DNA from: Bradysia coprophila
Taxonomy: Eukaryota; Arthropoda; Insecta; Diptera; Sciaridae
DNA length: 64,000 nucleotides
Assembly (NCBI RefSeq): GCF_014529535.1
Contig: NW_023503302.1
Location: 310,001-374,000 of the forward strand
Direction: 5' to 3'
Under the pieces are notes generated by a model. That model was not told the origin of the DNA, made no database searches, and worked only from the letters and a program-made list of their open reading frames with translations. Position 1 is the stretch's first letter. Every line of letters begins with the position of its first letter. Positions 36,330 through 50,040 of the stretch are shown piece by piece. The translations under genes were made by a program, and so were the position numbers.

Positions 36330-38640
36330 ATATTATGGGTGATTTCGGATCGGCCTCTCCGGAGCTGGGGTCCAATAAGTGCCTAAGGGTTTTTCGACGA
36401 TATCTCCAGACATTCAAGTACTACACTTGTCAGTGATACGTCAAATAAAAGGTATTTACAATACCGATCGACAAAAGAAAGTTTATGAAAATCGGATGAC
36501 CGACTCGTGAGTTAGACCCCCTGGTGTGAAACAGGCACAGGGCGGCAAGTAGTTTTTGCTTGTAGGTCGGTCAAATTTGAACATATTTCGTCTGTTTTAG
36601 CTTTAGCTTTATTATCAGGGAAACGAGCCATCAGAACAGTCGGAGCGTTTGCTGCGACTGAGCCCCGTACAAACCCGTATATCTATTGCGTACGTGACCC
36701 TAGTGCGTCTGTCACCCTACTTTGACCGTAAGCCTATTGCGCCGGTTAATGTAGTTAAAGTAAAATTATTATGTAACGTGTACATCTTATAAATTGCGCA
36801 TAGCGCAATTACGAAGCCCCGTACGACGTTCCTTTCAAATGAAACAAAAATTTCAAATCGCCCTAAAAATTTTATTTTTTTGAAGGGCCTAGTATCGGCC
36901 TCAGTCCGAGGACCCAAATTTAAAATTTTTTCAACAACATTCTATTCGGCCTTTGATTACCTTCCAAATGAAACAAAAATTACGAAAAACGGATGAAATT
37001 TGCTCGAGTTATATGTAAAATACACATAGGGCCCTAGTAGTGGCCTTAGTCCAAGGACCCAAATTTAATTTTTTTTCAACAACATTCTATTCGGCCTTTG
37101 ATTACCTTCCAAATGAAACAAAAATTACGAAAAACGAATGAAATTTACTCGAGTTCTATGTAAAATACACATAGGGCCCTAGTAGCATTTCACTTCTAAG
37201 GCCCTAACTCACGGTCCACTCACCCGATTTAAAAAAAAAAAAAAATTCCTGGATTGGTATTGACAATACCTATCATTTGCCGTGTCATTCCATTTCCATC
37301 GTTTTTTTTGCCATAAATATCACCAAAAGACCTTAAATCACTTAGGTTGCCCTAACTCACGAAGGGCCGACCCGAATATACCCATCTTCGAGCTTAGCCT
37401 CACTATTTCGACTATCTTTCAGGGAAAAAAAAAAATTTGAAATCGGATTTGATTTAGTCAAGATATCGACGTGACGGACAGACGGACAGATGGACAGACG
37501 GACAGATGGACAGACGGACAGACAAAATGTTTATTGCAGATCCGTCATCTATGAACATAGGCAAACACTTTGCCCTTACCGTCTGCTTCGAATTCAATCA
37601 ATTACACACGGCATCGTAATCCTATAAGCCCCTTTGTACTTCGTACGGGGCTAAAAAGTTTATGAAATTATGTTCACCGGAGTGAGCTCTTATCTGGCTA
37701 CTCGGCCGTACAGTGAACGTTGAGTATTTTGTCAATATCTCGAGTAAATTTTGACCGAATTTCATGATTTTTTTTTTGTTTAAAAGGTATTAACGAATGT
37801 AAAGCGTCGATACTATTTCCGGTCTCCTAACAAACAAAATGGCTGCCGGCGGCCATATTGGATTTTATTAAAAGTGATATATTTTGGGAAAATTGGTACT
37901 TAGAGAGTTTCTGTTAACATAGAAGTAATTGGTAAGTGTGTGGCGTGTTTCAGGCATTCCGTATATGGACATCTATATATATCTATATTCACCTATATTG
38001 AGCTATATACAGGCATATAGAGGGTGTTGAGGAATTTCGCGCGGTGTAATTCACAATAACCCACAAAGTGACATTTTCCTTATACAAAATGTGTCGTTTT
38101 GTCAATTATTGTGAATGACACGGCGCGAAATTCCTAGCAGCCATATAGAGCTATATAATAGCATATTCCTCTGTGAAATGTTTATTTCTAGGAAAATATA
38201 GGTAAATATAGCGGTATATAGCTGTTTAATTAGGAATTTGTAAATTTTGACTTCGTACGGGGCTGTCAATATTGTCTCCGGCAATTTATTTGTATACGAT
38301 AACAAGGCAAAGAGTGGATAATGTAAGTGATTTTAAAGGGAGAATAGTTTTCAGCAGAGAAGAAAATGAAGTAAGAGAAATGAAGAGTTTCACATTAAAG
38401 ACTTTTGATACGAATAGGTGTTTCGTACGGGTCGGCGTTAGCTATGTCTTATAAATCAATTTCGAGTTTGCTTCCCGTAATATTACTGGTCATGGAAAGT
38501 TATGCACGTATCTGGCTTTCCCGATTGATTTCTTACACTTTAACTTCGTTCGATGTAACAACAAATCCAACTGACAAAAATAAGTCGTTCCAGGCAGATC
38601 CGTATTTTTGTGTAAAAAAATAGAAAGAAGAGGCCCAAAA
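36330..38640. repeat. composite repeat, inverted copy of the one at 0.6-4 kb
   Basis: The segments 36350-36600, 37660-38020 and 38150-38450 are reverse-complement matches to ~3480-3700, ~2960-3400 and ~640-900 respectively. Within it lies an AGCCCCGTAC...GTACGGGGCT unit (36661-37652) with a duplicated ~165-bp block (GCCTTTGATTACCTTCCAAA twice, near 36950 and 37095) and a GGACAGAC array. The outer end CTTCGTACGGGGCT recurs at 38251-38264. No intact gene is present. Confidence 0.65.
38023..38142. mobile_element. 120-bp hAT-like MITE, copy 3, nested
   Basis: Same family as 33192-33311. It is inserted in the TATATAGC-rich part of the composite repeat, with perfect 8-bp target repeats ATATAGAG at 38015-38022 and 38143-38150. 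This copy fixes the element borders. Confidence 0.9.
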
Positions 38641-38706
38641 GTCGATGAAATGTCGACGTGATTTTTGTCAGAAAGAAAATCTCCAACGTACGAATATTTT
38701 TGGACT

Positions 38707-39271
38707 TAGGGATGGGCGATATTGATATTGATAATCGATAATTATCGATTATCGATAATCGATTATCGATAAATTTTTCTATCGAAAATTATCAAAAATA
38801 ATATCGATAATCGATAATAATTGATATTTCGATAATTATCAAAATATCGATATCTCGATAATAATCAAAATATCGATATTTTGATAATTATCGAAAAATC
38901 GATATTTTGATAGCTACTATGAATATGAATATTTAGATAAACCAATACAAATGCATGCAGTTTTCAGCTGTAACTCTTCCATCTTTCCATTAGGATGATG
39001 ATAAATTAGACAGAGATCTCGAAAAGTTGCTTAGAACAGTTTTCAATTTCTTCACAGTAACATAACTTTATGATTATCAATTATTTTCGGAAATATCAAA
39101 ATTTGATAATTATTGAACTATCGATATTTTGATAATTATCGATATTTCGATAATTATCAAATTATCGATAATTCGATAATTATCAAATTATCGATAACGA
39201 TTTGATATATCAATTATCGATAAATTGTTTTGATTGATATTATCGATATAATAAAAGGTCTCCCATCCCTA
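38707..39271. mobile_element. 565-bp hAT-like element with TATCGATA core
   Basis: Perfect 10-bp TIRs, TAGGGATGGG and CCCATCCCTA. Perfect 8-bp target duplication TTTGGACT at 38699-38706 and 39272-39279. The inside is dominated by ATTATCGATAATCGATTATC-like palindromes in two blocks around a less repetitive centre (~38910-39060). There is no coding frame. Confidence 0.88.
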
Positions 39272-39965
39272 TTTGGACTCAACATTGTTGTTCTCGTAAG
39301 ATGTGTGATGTAAGGCCGTGTATAGATCAAAAGAATTTTTTAAAGCAAATCCACCTTTGGTATTTTGAAAAATTAGGAACTGCCTACAAAATTGTTAATC
39401 AAATTGTTATAGTGAAGACAGCAACTGAACTTTCAAGGTATTACTTACTATACTTTACATGATTCAAAAGTGAGGGATGATCTAAAATTCTAACTGGGGT
39501 TTCGTTCTTCACACAATTTGTGTATTTCTGGATACATAGTTATTACTCGGCCAAGGCTACAACAAACGAAACGGCCTAAAATCTTCCTGGTCAGGCACAC
39601 AAATAACTATTACATGTTGAAGAATGGTTTTCAGTCCGAAAGCATGTTAAATACGTCGGTACTTTTTATTGTGTGGCAGTAAAACTTTGCTTTGCAACCT
39701 TTTTTACATAAAATGTTTATGTACAGCGATCAAAGAAGTGCGTAAATGGAATTTCAAATAAATGAGGATCCCACTGCTGTACATAAAGTCTTGTTGCTAA
39801 CACGTTAGGAAATGGTTTTGCGCATGCGATATGTTGCCGTATCAACAATCTCACATCTATTACGCAAAAGATCCCATTAGTTTACTACTTATCAAAATAG
39901 CTATTGAGCTATTGTACCAGTATACCTGTAGCCGCAATAGAATTTTTACTAATGAAAGTACAAAC

Positions 39966-40116
39966 CAGGTATGGTATGTCCATACATACCGGAGGAAATA
40001 GCGATTTCATATTAAATAAACTCACCTTTCAATGATTTTAATTGAAAGGTGAGTTTGTTTATATGAAATCGCTATTTCCTCCGCACCATACAAATTTTGA
40101 CATTGGACCATACCTA
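39966..40116. mobile_element. hairpin MITE
   Basis: The arms GGAGGAAATAGCGATTTCAT and ATGAAATCGCTATTTCCTCC, together with the inner pair AACTCACCTTTCAAT/ATTGAAAGGTGAGTT, make a ~50-bp nearly perfect stem. The outer ends are CAGGTATGG and CCATACCT. Confidence 0.75.
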
Positions 40117-43100
40117 TTATAGAGTATACTTTCATTGATATTTACCGTCTCAGTCGGTAAAGCAGCCGCTAGCTGTTTATCCTTCTTCAATACCTGATTC
40201 ATTTATTAGTTACCAACATTGAAACAAGTTATAAATGCAAAGGAAGCAACCATTACATTTTGTATCAAAACCATTAGTACAAAAACGTAATGAAAATAAG
40301 GACTTGCTTTATTGAAAATTCGACAGCCATCAAGTATTTCAAAAACTGGTGGCATTTCGTGTAATTATGTTAATTGAAATTGCTGTTCGCGGGGAAAAGA
40401 TTAAAATGTGTTTGATGTCAGGAGGGAATGTTCTTGCCGAAACTTTTTATTGGAAGGATCGAATTAAGGGAAACGGCTTAACGGGGCATCTGTTATTCAA
40501 ATTATGAATATTTTACGGTGCGATGTCCTCAAAGAATCAATTTCATTCGAATTTTTATCGTAATACGAGGTGAGAATAAAAAATATTCGATCGAATGGAA
40601 CTTGTCGAAATAGGGGATAGGACTTATGTAACTAGAGGGCGTTTTGTTTTGCATGTTTGTTTAAAGCAAAATCTCTAATCATACTTTCTTGATATTCTAC
40701 AAAACGAACATAGAAGTCATTAAAATTAATAATTGGAGGCCGATTGCCCAAACTAAACCCATTTTTTTCCTAACATTAGTTTAACAAAATTGAAAAGCTC
40801 TGAGGGAGCCTCGACAAACCAACCTCAAACGATTTTCTACGCTCAAAACAAAAATGTGTATATTTGAACGAACACTATTTTCACGTGCATTCAGATTTAT
40901 TTTGAACGCTGTACCGCTGTACGCTTTACCGATTTTTCCCACATTTTTTTCAAATTTTACAAAACATATTTTTTAGGAAAATTAGGGAAAGTATGGGAAA
41001 ATTCAAGAAAATGTGGGAAAAAGTTTTTCCAGAAATAGTCCCTGCTAGTTATAACTGATGACTTGAGCACTTGAGCACACAAAGTCCACATTACTTTTTA
41101 CCTTTACTCTAATTACCAATTACCATAGGATTACCAAGCTTTAGTCAACCAAAAAGTTAAATTTTCGTCTGATCAGTTCTGGGAATTTTATTTTATTTCA
41201 AAAATCCACTCAAACAAAACACAATATACAGTTCACCTAGTTAATTAATAGAAATTCATTGAAAAACTATTCGAAAAGAGCTCGTCCATAAAAGACATTC
41301 ACACAAGTGAGGAATGTTAAGTCAATTTTATGCCGTTGGAAAAGTGTAGGCAAGAGTATATTCAAAAAACTGATGTTCCTAATGAACGACACCGCAAACT
41401 TTTTTTTCCACGAACAAGAGAATATGAAACTGTTGCATAACTCTGATGAATTCAGTTAACAATTCCCTTTGTTTTACCTTGACACTTTTACGAATGAGAA
41501 TATTTAAAAAAAATCCTATCACCGTTGATGCCATAACTACGATTTGCTGTTTTTTTTTTTCTCGATAAAACTCAGTATTTCCAATTCTGGATTATACCTT
41601 TCACAAAACGAACTATTTACAGTTTTAAAGCTCGTTTCAATTTCTATGTGCTGTGTCGTGTTAAAATATTTTAAAATGTATTTTTAACAAAACATAACTC
41701 ACACGTGTATAGTACAGGGAGCTTTTTTATTTTGTTAACGTTAAGTACTATAACATCACCAGCAATGCCACGGAAGATCTTAATTTTTCTTGACATAATC
41801 CATTAACGTCTGTTTCCTTTACCATGACAAAATATAGCTACAATGTTTTTGAGAAAATGTTGAAATTTTGATTAAGAATTTTCCACCAATTTACCTGGAA
41901 ACTGTCAGCTTATCGCTGGAGGGCAAGATATCTAATAATACATTTAAAATGTTTAATGTGTAACAATATTCACCGTGTTCAGTTACTAAGCTTTGTTTTT
42001 ATTTCAACGAAGTTTATTTATAATTTAAAGAATTAATTTGGAGTGTATATAATATCATCGTAATAATAACAGACATAACTTATACTTATAAATGTTGTGA
42101 TGTTGTCAGTGACTCGAACGTAAAGAATGTTGAAAAACCAGAGTCAAGTTTATAATAACGCATTCAAAGAATTCAGATCCTATGTATGACTGGTACGCCC
42201 CAAAAATAAGATGTGACAAAAATATATTTTCTAATTAAATTTCGTTGCTTTAATGAAGCGAGATTGCGCCCTCAAGTGACATACTTGTAACCCATTCATT
42301 TCGTCTCACCTTCTCATTAAATGCATTTATAGTCCAGACTGTATACATTTCTTTGTGAGAATTCCTCTTTTATTGTAATTAATTAAGATCTGAAGAATTT
42401 GTTAATCTTTTGAGCTCATACTACGATTTATGGGATGGTAGGGCTGAATGTCAGCTAGACATCAAGTACAACTTCCACCGTGAAAAATGTCCGCCACTAA
42501 CGCCACTGTCTATACAAAATGGATCTGATTTAGAGTAGAAAGTTTCTTGTTTCTAATAATGAAATGGAGGAGTCGAAGCCTTCGAGAAGTTCGTTAGAAA
42601 TAGCGGGAAATAATAACTACGTGACTTTTGAGGAAATTGTTGGTGGGAACGGTTGGCCAGTGCTAAGGAAAATAGTTTTGAAAGAGAAATTTGCTTTTGA
42701 CGAGTGAAAATATTTTCTGGGGAACATTTATTTTTGACGCATCGAAGAATTTTTGACGCGTTATAGTATTTTTGACATGTGAAAAATATTTGACGCGTGA
42801 AAAAGCGAATTTGACCTAGTGACAGTTTCGCCCCAAACAAATTTTGACACAGTAAAAAAATTTGGAGACAGTTTTTATACAATAGTACTCTATTTGGCAA
42901 CTGTCATTAGAATCACTTTTGTTTGAAGTGCGTTGATTATTCGATTTTTTTTTAAAGTTTTGATTTGGAGTCCAAGTAGTTGTACCATATTCTGCACAAA
43001 ATCATTCATAACTTTCTGAGGAGAAAATAACACAATACAGCTTTGACTATCATTTTAATTGATTCAAACTAAGAGACATTATACTCTGCGACCATCGTAA

Positions 43101-43682
43101 ACAGCATATTGTACCAAATGCAAATATATAAATAACAAATTTGCATTTACATAATGCAGGAAATTGCTGTCTGCGATGTCACAAAATACTCGACGGGACG
43201 CTACTGATGAAGGGCTGAATAAACTTGATGTCTCGCTTCTCCAACATCAAACAATGGTTCTGACAGTGCAATAAATACATGGTATGATATTGTTCCAACC
43301 GTCTAAATCAAATGATAAACATAACAATAATACCATTGAATGCAATATCATCCCCGGGGCAAGTTTTATTGAAATGAATGTTACTCTAAGGCCATATTTT
43401 CTTAATTTTAGCTCTGATGAATGCTGTATTTGTAACAAAACACAATATTTGCGTATGACACAGCTTTTGTAGTAAAATTTAATTCGGATGGACAATACGT
43501 TTGTTGTTATACCCATACCCTCATAACACTCCCATCGAGAAACGTGCGGAGTCATCGGCTCCTTGGTGTGAATAATCACCGAACCGACTGTGGGCTTTCA
43601 CGAACCGTTGAATGAATTATGGATGATTTTCAACGGTTTTTTACACCCAATACGACACCGTGTTTATCCTTTCGGGCTGACC
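40117..43682. other. AT-rich region without a supported gene
   Basis: Contents: a ~100-bp AT-rich stretch with TGTGGGAAAA motifs (40930-41040), a degenerate repetition of TTTTGACGCGTGAAA (42700-42800) and a half copy of the 31287-31446 MITE (42880-42935). Long frames here arise from these repeats. Confidence 0.4.
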
Positions 43683-43721
43683 AAAACGAGCAAAACAGGA
43701 GTAAACTGTTTTGCTCGTTTT
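43683..43721. repeat. 16-bp perfect hairpin
   Basis: AAAACGAGCAAAACAG and CTGTTTTGCTCGTTTT are separated by 7 bases. Function unknown. Confidence 0.7.
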
Positions 43722-43737
43722 GACAAGTAAATTTCAA

Positions 43738-43907
43738 ACAATTCACGCCGTAAGTGCGGTCGAAATTCAGAATCTTTCTCATGCAAGTCTTTCTAACGCA
43801 GCGTCATTTTCATACAAGGAAGCGTTGAAATGTACGTTTTGGTTCACTTTTTCATCAGCTTGTTCACTTGAAATTCAAATTTAAGGCACACTTACGGCGT
43901 GAATTGT
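43738..43907. mobile_element. 170-bp MITE
   Basis: TIR ACAATTCACGCCGTAAGTG and CACTTACGGCGTGAATTGT, 19 bp and perfect. Confidence 0.75.
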
Positions 43908-46279
43908 TAAGATATAGTAAAACGCAAAGACGTTTGTCGTACCCTACACATGTAAAAACTTGGAATAAATTTTTGTGCAACTTAGAGAACCGTTTAGCCG
44001 GAGAGATCATAGATTTGCATGATTATTTCTTTCTCAATTAAAACACCCCATAACGAACTAGACAATACTATTCGTACAATGTCACCTGTTTCTCATTCCA
44101 TGTCACACAAGTAACTGTGATCATGTCGGATTCTGAAATGTTCTGAACACAATGAAATGCCCTCGTAATCGAGGTAGATTGTTGTTGAAACACTGGAGAT
44201 TGTGGTTTTATCTCTCTTCAGTTTAATTTTTTCGTAAGTCCTAAGTTTCATGTCCAACGATTTGCTGTACTTATCCAAGGTTAATTACTGTTGGACAGGT
44301 AAGGATAATCGCCATTTTATTAGATACTCGATGGCACCCAACTTTTCCCAACTGTTATAATGAGGTGAAATGAGGTGTTTGTATGTAAAGCGGTTGTCAC
44401 TCGCGTATCTGTACCACTTCCCCCACAGTATACGACCTTGATCTAATCTTCGTCAATGCCTTCACATTTTACTTGTCGAAACATAAACAAATTTCGAACT
44501 AATATACCATCCAACCTAATGGGCTTCCGACTTAAATTTCCTATCGATAAAAGATGAAACATTTTTTTGTACAAAACCTAAAAATTACGTTGCAATGGAT
44601 TAGGAGACATAAATAAATAATAAAGGTGAACCGCACATAAATATTAACGGCAAATTGTATTAAATGAAGCTTTCTATCTTACAGTTCAACAGTCATGCGC
44701 AATATTGCTATAAAAATATTATCAAATGTGCTGTGTTTGTGTGTTACTCGTCTTTTTCAACTCGTTGTTCGACACTTATTCTTCTGTTCTAGCACTTGGC
44801 ATCATTCACATAAAATAATATTTTTTTATTATATAAAGGGAAATTTTTTTTTCTTTCATTCTCAAAACAAAGGGATTACAACTCGCTCAATGTAACAAGT
44901 TGAATTGCTCTTATGATATATCTTTGGGTTCTTTATGGCATAAGATAAAATGTATTACAGGATTATAAATGGATAGCAAAGCAGTGTAATCTAATTTTCC
45001 ATTTCATCATAAAATTATAAATGTACCACACTAAGCAACAAAACCGGCAATTCCATTGCAAAGGGTTCTTCCAACCAGGCATGATCTTTGAAATAAATTT
45101 ACGAAATATTTATGGTTTGTCATACAGAGATATATCTAATTATTAAAGATTTGTATATAATCCAATAAAACTTAGAACGGAAATTTATGGTCTGATCAAA
45201 ACATCAGATTATCTTGGAGAAATATGAGGATTTTCATGGACATGGACATGGATGATGTTAAAAAACACCCAATTCGTGCCACTTTCATAATTCAACGAAA
45301 AGATGGCAACCAATTTTTAAACGTTATCTGGAGATACATCAGAGGTCATCTGTTGTAGACAAATCATGTGCTCTTCTAGGGAAATATTATTGGTTAAACA
45401 AAAAAGTAAGTATTGGTTAAAATGTAAAAGTTTACTTTTTGTTAAACACCAGGATATACCATACGTTAAATGGATAAAGTAGCACATTTAACAATTTTAA
45501 AGGCTAAATGATAATAGTGCCGTCTAAGACTTTCTTAAATTTCCATTTTTTGCAGATCTTCTTGAAAGTTTCAAATTCGCATTTTCAGCACATTTTCTAA
45601 GAATTTTTTTAATTCGCCCATTTCTAGCATATTTTTGGAAACTTTTTTTTAAAATTCCGTCTTCCAAGGAGTCCTTGAAAGACCGAAAACTGAATATTTT
45701 ACAGTTTTGACACAAATTTCTTAAATTAGAAAGAAAAGGTTCTTACCAATGACATAGTAAATATAGACCGGTCCTCCATACAAATTTCACTGAAGCTAAA
45801 GTACATATTTCACTAACACATTCATATTTATGGTACTCACGCACACTGTTGTATGTTAACCTTTTCTTCATTTTTCCTATCAAAAACATACCAAAAGTGC
45901 CTTTCAATACTAATGCTAACATGTCATTGATTCTTACTGCTTTGCCCTGTGTTTTGTTTCTGTGTCTGAATTTAATTATACTTTTTGTAGTCAGAACTGA
46001 CCAGAAAAACATTTCTGTTGACTAAATCTCAGTTATGAAGTGCCACGGTCGCCGGTAAAGTTGGAGTTCTCGTATAATCATCCAATAAACCAGCGTTTTC
46101 GTGCGGCTAATGATACGGTGCTCGTCATAACCTCACAGTGTACGTGTATAAGCATACCAGTGAAAGACAGTGACAGCTGGATCCACCAGAAATTCACGAC
46201 GAATATTTTGAGAACGTGTTTCAGTGAATTTTTGGACGCTGTAAGCGGAATTTCTTTGCGGAGAGACATTAGGAAGGCT
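43908..46279. other. intergenic, nothing recognised
   Basis: AT-rich. Around 45520-45720 a short AAATTC/AAACTTT-type degenerate repetition is seen. No gene is supported. Confidence 0.35.
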
Positions 46280-46900
46280 TGTCGAGATTGGTACTCTTCT
46301 TAGTGGTGTGTTACTACCAGGACTCTTAGTTGCTTTGCCTCACTCGCCAGTTTTGTCCTTCGGCTGGTTTATGGTCTAAAAGTTTACTCAATGATGTGGC
46401 TAGGTCCTATTTTGCTTCTATATGAGTAAAATGATCCGGACTATTCATAGAGCTTAGGCTTTCGGGCTATAGAGTGGACAAGGTCGACGGATGGATTGGT
46501 GGTGTTATGCTGCTGAGAGATGCTAGTTTTTACCGGCTTTTATTTTGATTCCTCGCAGAGACAGCATACACTCAATCAGTGTACAGCTCTCTGAATTTAT
46601 ATCCGGGGAATGTACTCGATGTTGTGCAAAACTCTTTGCAAAGGGACGATATGGTCGCCGTGTCGGGTCGTTGTGCTATTCAGTAGTGTGTCATAATCTG
46701 GACAAGCTGTCATCTTACCTTTTGCACCGAAGGCCCTCTTCTCAAAGGTGGCTGGTTCGTCAGTCTAATTTGGAAGTAAGGGCTTTTGGGCTAAATAGTG
46801 GTAAAGTTTGGCGGTTGGCCATTTGGTGGCACACTGTTGAGTGACGCTTCTGCCTGGCTCGGCTTTTATATTGGCTCACTGCAGAGAAAGCTTACGTTCG
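46280..46900. repeat. degenerate tandem duplication, less AT-rich
   Basis: Two diverged ~310-bp units share GTGTGTTA, GGCTTTCGGGCTA / GGCTTTTGGGCTA, GGCTTTTAT and CGCAGAGA / TGCAGAGA in the same order. The unit looks like old coding or mobile-element sequence with many stops. I do not recognise it. Confidence 0.4.
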
Positions 46901-47354
46901 AACGGGCTAGTCTGATGAAATATGAGACTGGACCAGGTTAATATCGAGCGGAATGTAAATCACAGGCTTTGTCAATCTCAATGACAAGGACTGTGATTCG
47001 GGCGACAATGTTGCCTTATTTGCTTTCATTAGTGTAAGGCCTAAGGGGTGAGACGCAGCCGTCCTCCCAGTGGCTTTCTGACAATCACAATCTAATGAAG
47101 CGAGGTTGACGCCAGTCACTCTTTGCTTTCTGCCCTAGAGATTAGCTGATCATTTTGGTACCTAATCATAGGGATCAGTTTGCTCGCCTGGAGTGGCTCG
47201 TGTAGAGCGTAAGGTAATAGGTTGAGAAGGAGTTGAGGTCCTAAAAAGGGCTTCAAGATTTTAATGATGACAGGGTAGCACAAAGGATCCCATGATCTGT
47301 GTGCATTGATCAGAAATGAACTGATGAAATCTAGAAATCTACTGCTTTGCCCAA

Positions 47355-47494
47355 GTAAAAAATCCCACTTTCGCATCTAAGCTCTTACTGCTGTTCCTCT
47401 CTATCCGTTTCTTTTCAAATTTCGTTTACTATTTCAACTGTTAAACGAAAGAAATCAAGAAGAATAGCTTAGATACGACAGTGGGATTTTTTAC
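47355..47494. mobile_element. 140-bp MITE
   Basis: GTAAAAAATCCCACT with ATCTAAGCT on the left is mirrored by AGCTTAGAT and AGTGGGATTTTTTAC on the right. Confidence 0.75.
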
Positions 47495-49070
47495 AGTTAC
47501 GTCAGAAAAATGAAAAACTAAAGATAAATCGATTAATATATTAAAGCATAGAAAAAACTATATTTGATTCCAAACCGAAACGTGTTTTGAGTAGACACAC
47601 ATTCAATTTCCACATTCATTGTGTGCACAACAACATTATGCCACAATACCCCTTTCACACACACACACACACAAAATATATAAATTCTGTTTAAAGGAAG
47701 GTATAGACTTAATTTGGTTCAAGTATAAAGCCTTTGATTTTTCCATTGAACTTCGAAAATACATTCTGGAAATTCGAAATTTTACCACAGCGATAATTCT
47801 TCCCTCAAACATGGCTTTATGAGCGCTTAAAACAAAAATATATGAGAGTCAGGTTCCGATATAAAAGATACGACATTTGTACACAGTACATGTATAGGAC
47901 GTATAGGATGTCAACCGATACGATGTATTAATGGATATATGTAGGAGTTTTCACCACAAATATTAAAAGATTGCCAATGTCAACTTAACTTATATCTTTA
48001 AGCCCCTCTGATCCAATTTGAAATTTTGATCAAAAATATTTAACCCACTTTGGCTACAATTTCCATAAATAAATATTAGAGTTGATAGAATTTGCTGTGT
48101 GTTGTATTTACTCGTATATTTTCAGTTTCCCACACCGGGAAAAAAGCATTTATGGTTGCGAACACACTTAAAGGGAAATGTTAATATTATGTTTTCTTTG
48201 CAGCTTTAAATGTGAAATTTGTGTGCAAAAACTAAATATATAAATTGTGGATTTACAAAGATGGAATGGTACGGGCGAAACAGGTTGACTCGGACGTACT
48301 ACATAAACATTTTAATTTTCGTTTTAAAATAGAGAGTAGTGCTACGAATATTCCGAGGAAAATTTGCATTAATTTTCCAGGCAAATTAATTTGTTTTTAA
48401 AGTTCACAAAAAAAGCTTCAAAAGTATTCAAAATTGCTCCTTAGTAGTCTCAACTGAGTGGCACAGGTGAAAACGTCTTTGCAGCAGTTTAACGAATGGA
48501 GCAATATTTCTGGCAGCCAAAAAATCACGCGAATAATGCGATGCGAAATTATTCACACTTGCCAAAAAAAGTGTCATACCTCCTGGCTAAATGTGCCACC
48601 AAAGACTTCTTGACTACATTCATAAATGGGTAATTATACTCGAGGGATTATTTTTTTCCCAGTCTACCGCTTTATAATTTTCCTTTTACAAATATTTTGA
48701 AAATTGGTAATTGATACTTTTGATAAAATGAAATAAAAAATACGTACGTAGCATCCCGACGATATAATTGGTCGCTAATTACCATCTATAATATAAAGAT
48801 TGATGTTTGCAGTTCGTCTATGTCTATGAGTAAATGTGCACAATGGCTCTTCTTGGTATACGTAATTTGAGAAATCAATGCACGTTTCCCAAGAGCCAGT
48901 GGAAAAAAAGGGTTCCACTGTCAGTGGCTGATTTAACGAGGAACCCTTTCCTCATAAGGTTGTAGGCTTAAATTGAGCGTCAATTTTTACAAATGATAAT
49001 TTATTTCAGTACTGGCTTCCGAGCAAAAGTTTTTTGTCTGTTAGCGTATCTGAGGCATTTATTAAGGTGG

Positions 49071-49210
49071 CTTCACATTCATCCGTTTTCATTCCGTTTT
49101 GCCTTCGTTTACCTGACAGTTGTCATTTCAAACAATATGCCCTATTGTATGAAATGCCAATTGTCATAAACACAGAGGCAAAACGGATTAAAAACGGATG
49201 AATGTGAATT
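49071..49210. mobile_element. 140-bp MITE
   Basis: Left arm TTCACATTCATCCGTTTT and right arm AAAACGGATGAATGTGAA, with an inner CCGTTTTGCC/GGCAAAACGG pair. Confidence 0.75.
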
Positions 49211-50040
49211 CAGACTTAGGCTTTGTTTAGCAATAGAAAAATTCAATTTTGACGCGTTGAAAGAATCAACATTGCGCAAGGTCATATACAAACTACTATT
49301 TTCAAGTATTTCGATTAAAATGTCTAGTCGATGTGCATTATGTGTGACGCAATACTGCTACAAAATCAATTCCTCTTCCCGATTTTAATGCAAAATTATT
49401 TAAATTTGTTATTTTATCAGGTTTGATTTATTCAGATTCGTTACCACAAACGAATCTCAAAACTGTCTGCATAACGAGTCCAGTTATGTTATGTTTTTAG
49501 TTACAAAATCTATTAAAAGCGACAAATATAAATATAATAAAATGTGTACATTGATGGTGGAGATGTGGATGCACGCATTTATCAAATAATTTTACGTCAT
49601 GTTATGTGATGCGAGAAATATATTTTCGGTGGTTCGTCATTGTGGTGTTCAATTGCAAAAATAATAATGGTCGCAGTGGGAACGGACACGTTAGCAACAA
49701 CTGTTATAATTTACCCGTAAGATTTTTCGATTTCATAAAAAATACCAATGCACCGGAATCGTTCGTGTATGTGGCTACAAGCAAAGTGTAAAGTCAAGCA
49801 GCTGAACGAGCACGCGAACTTTAATACAAGAATTCCACGAAAATCCCAACATCAGATATTTTGTTAGCATAGGTCTGTGTTGCAAGAAAATTGCTAAATC
49901 AATTATAAATACAATTCATAAAATGTTAATTAAGCAAAGCTCAAATTTTATCGAAAAACCGAATCTTCAGGCTCTAGTACAAGAACTGTACTACAACTAG
50001 TACAACTAGTTGTTTTGCTAACATTAAAACTGTGTAGAAT

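Larger units (their letters stand above)
46901..50040. other. mostly empty, with two MITEs and a hairpin
   Basis: MITEs lie at 47355-47494 and 49071-49210. AGGGTTCC and GGAACCCT form a spaced pair at ~48909-48955. A (CA)n tract lies at 47658-47674. No gene is supported. Confidence 0.4.

Noticed and set aside
42553-42900. 115-codon minus-strand frame, Phe/Cys-rich
   Set aside because: It is the product of degenerate TTTTGACGCG repetition plus half a MITE, with no protein-like conservation.
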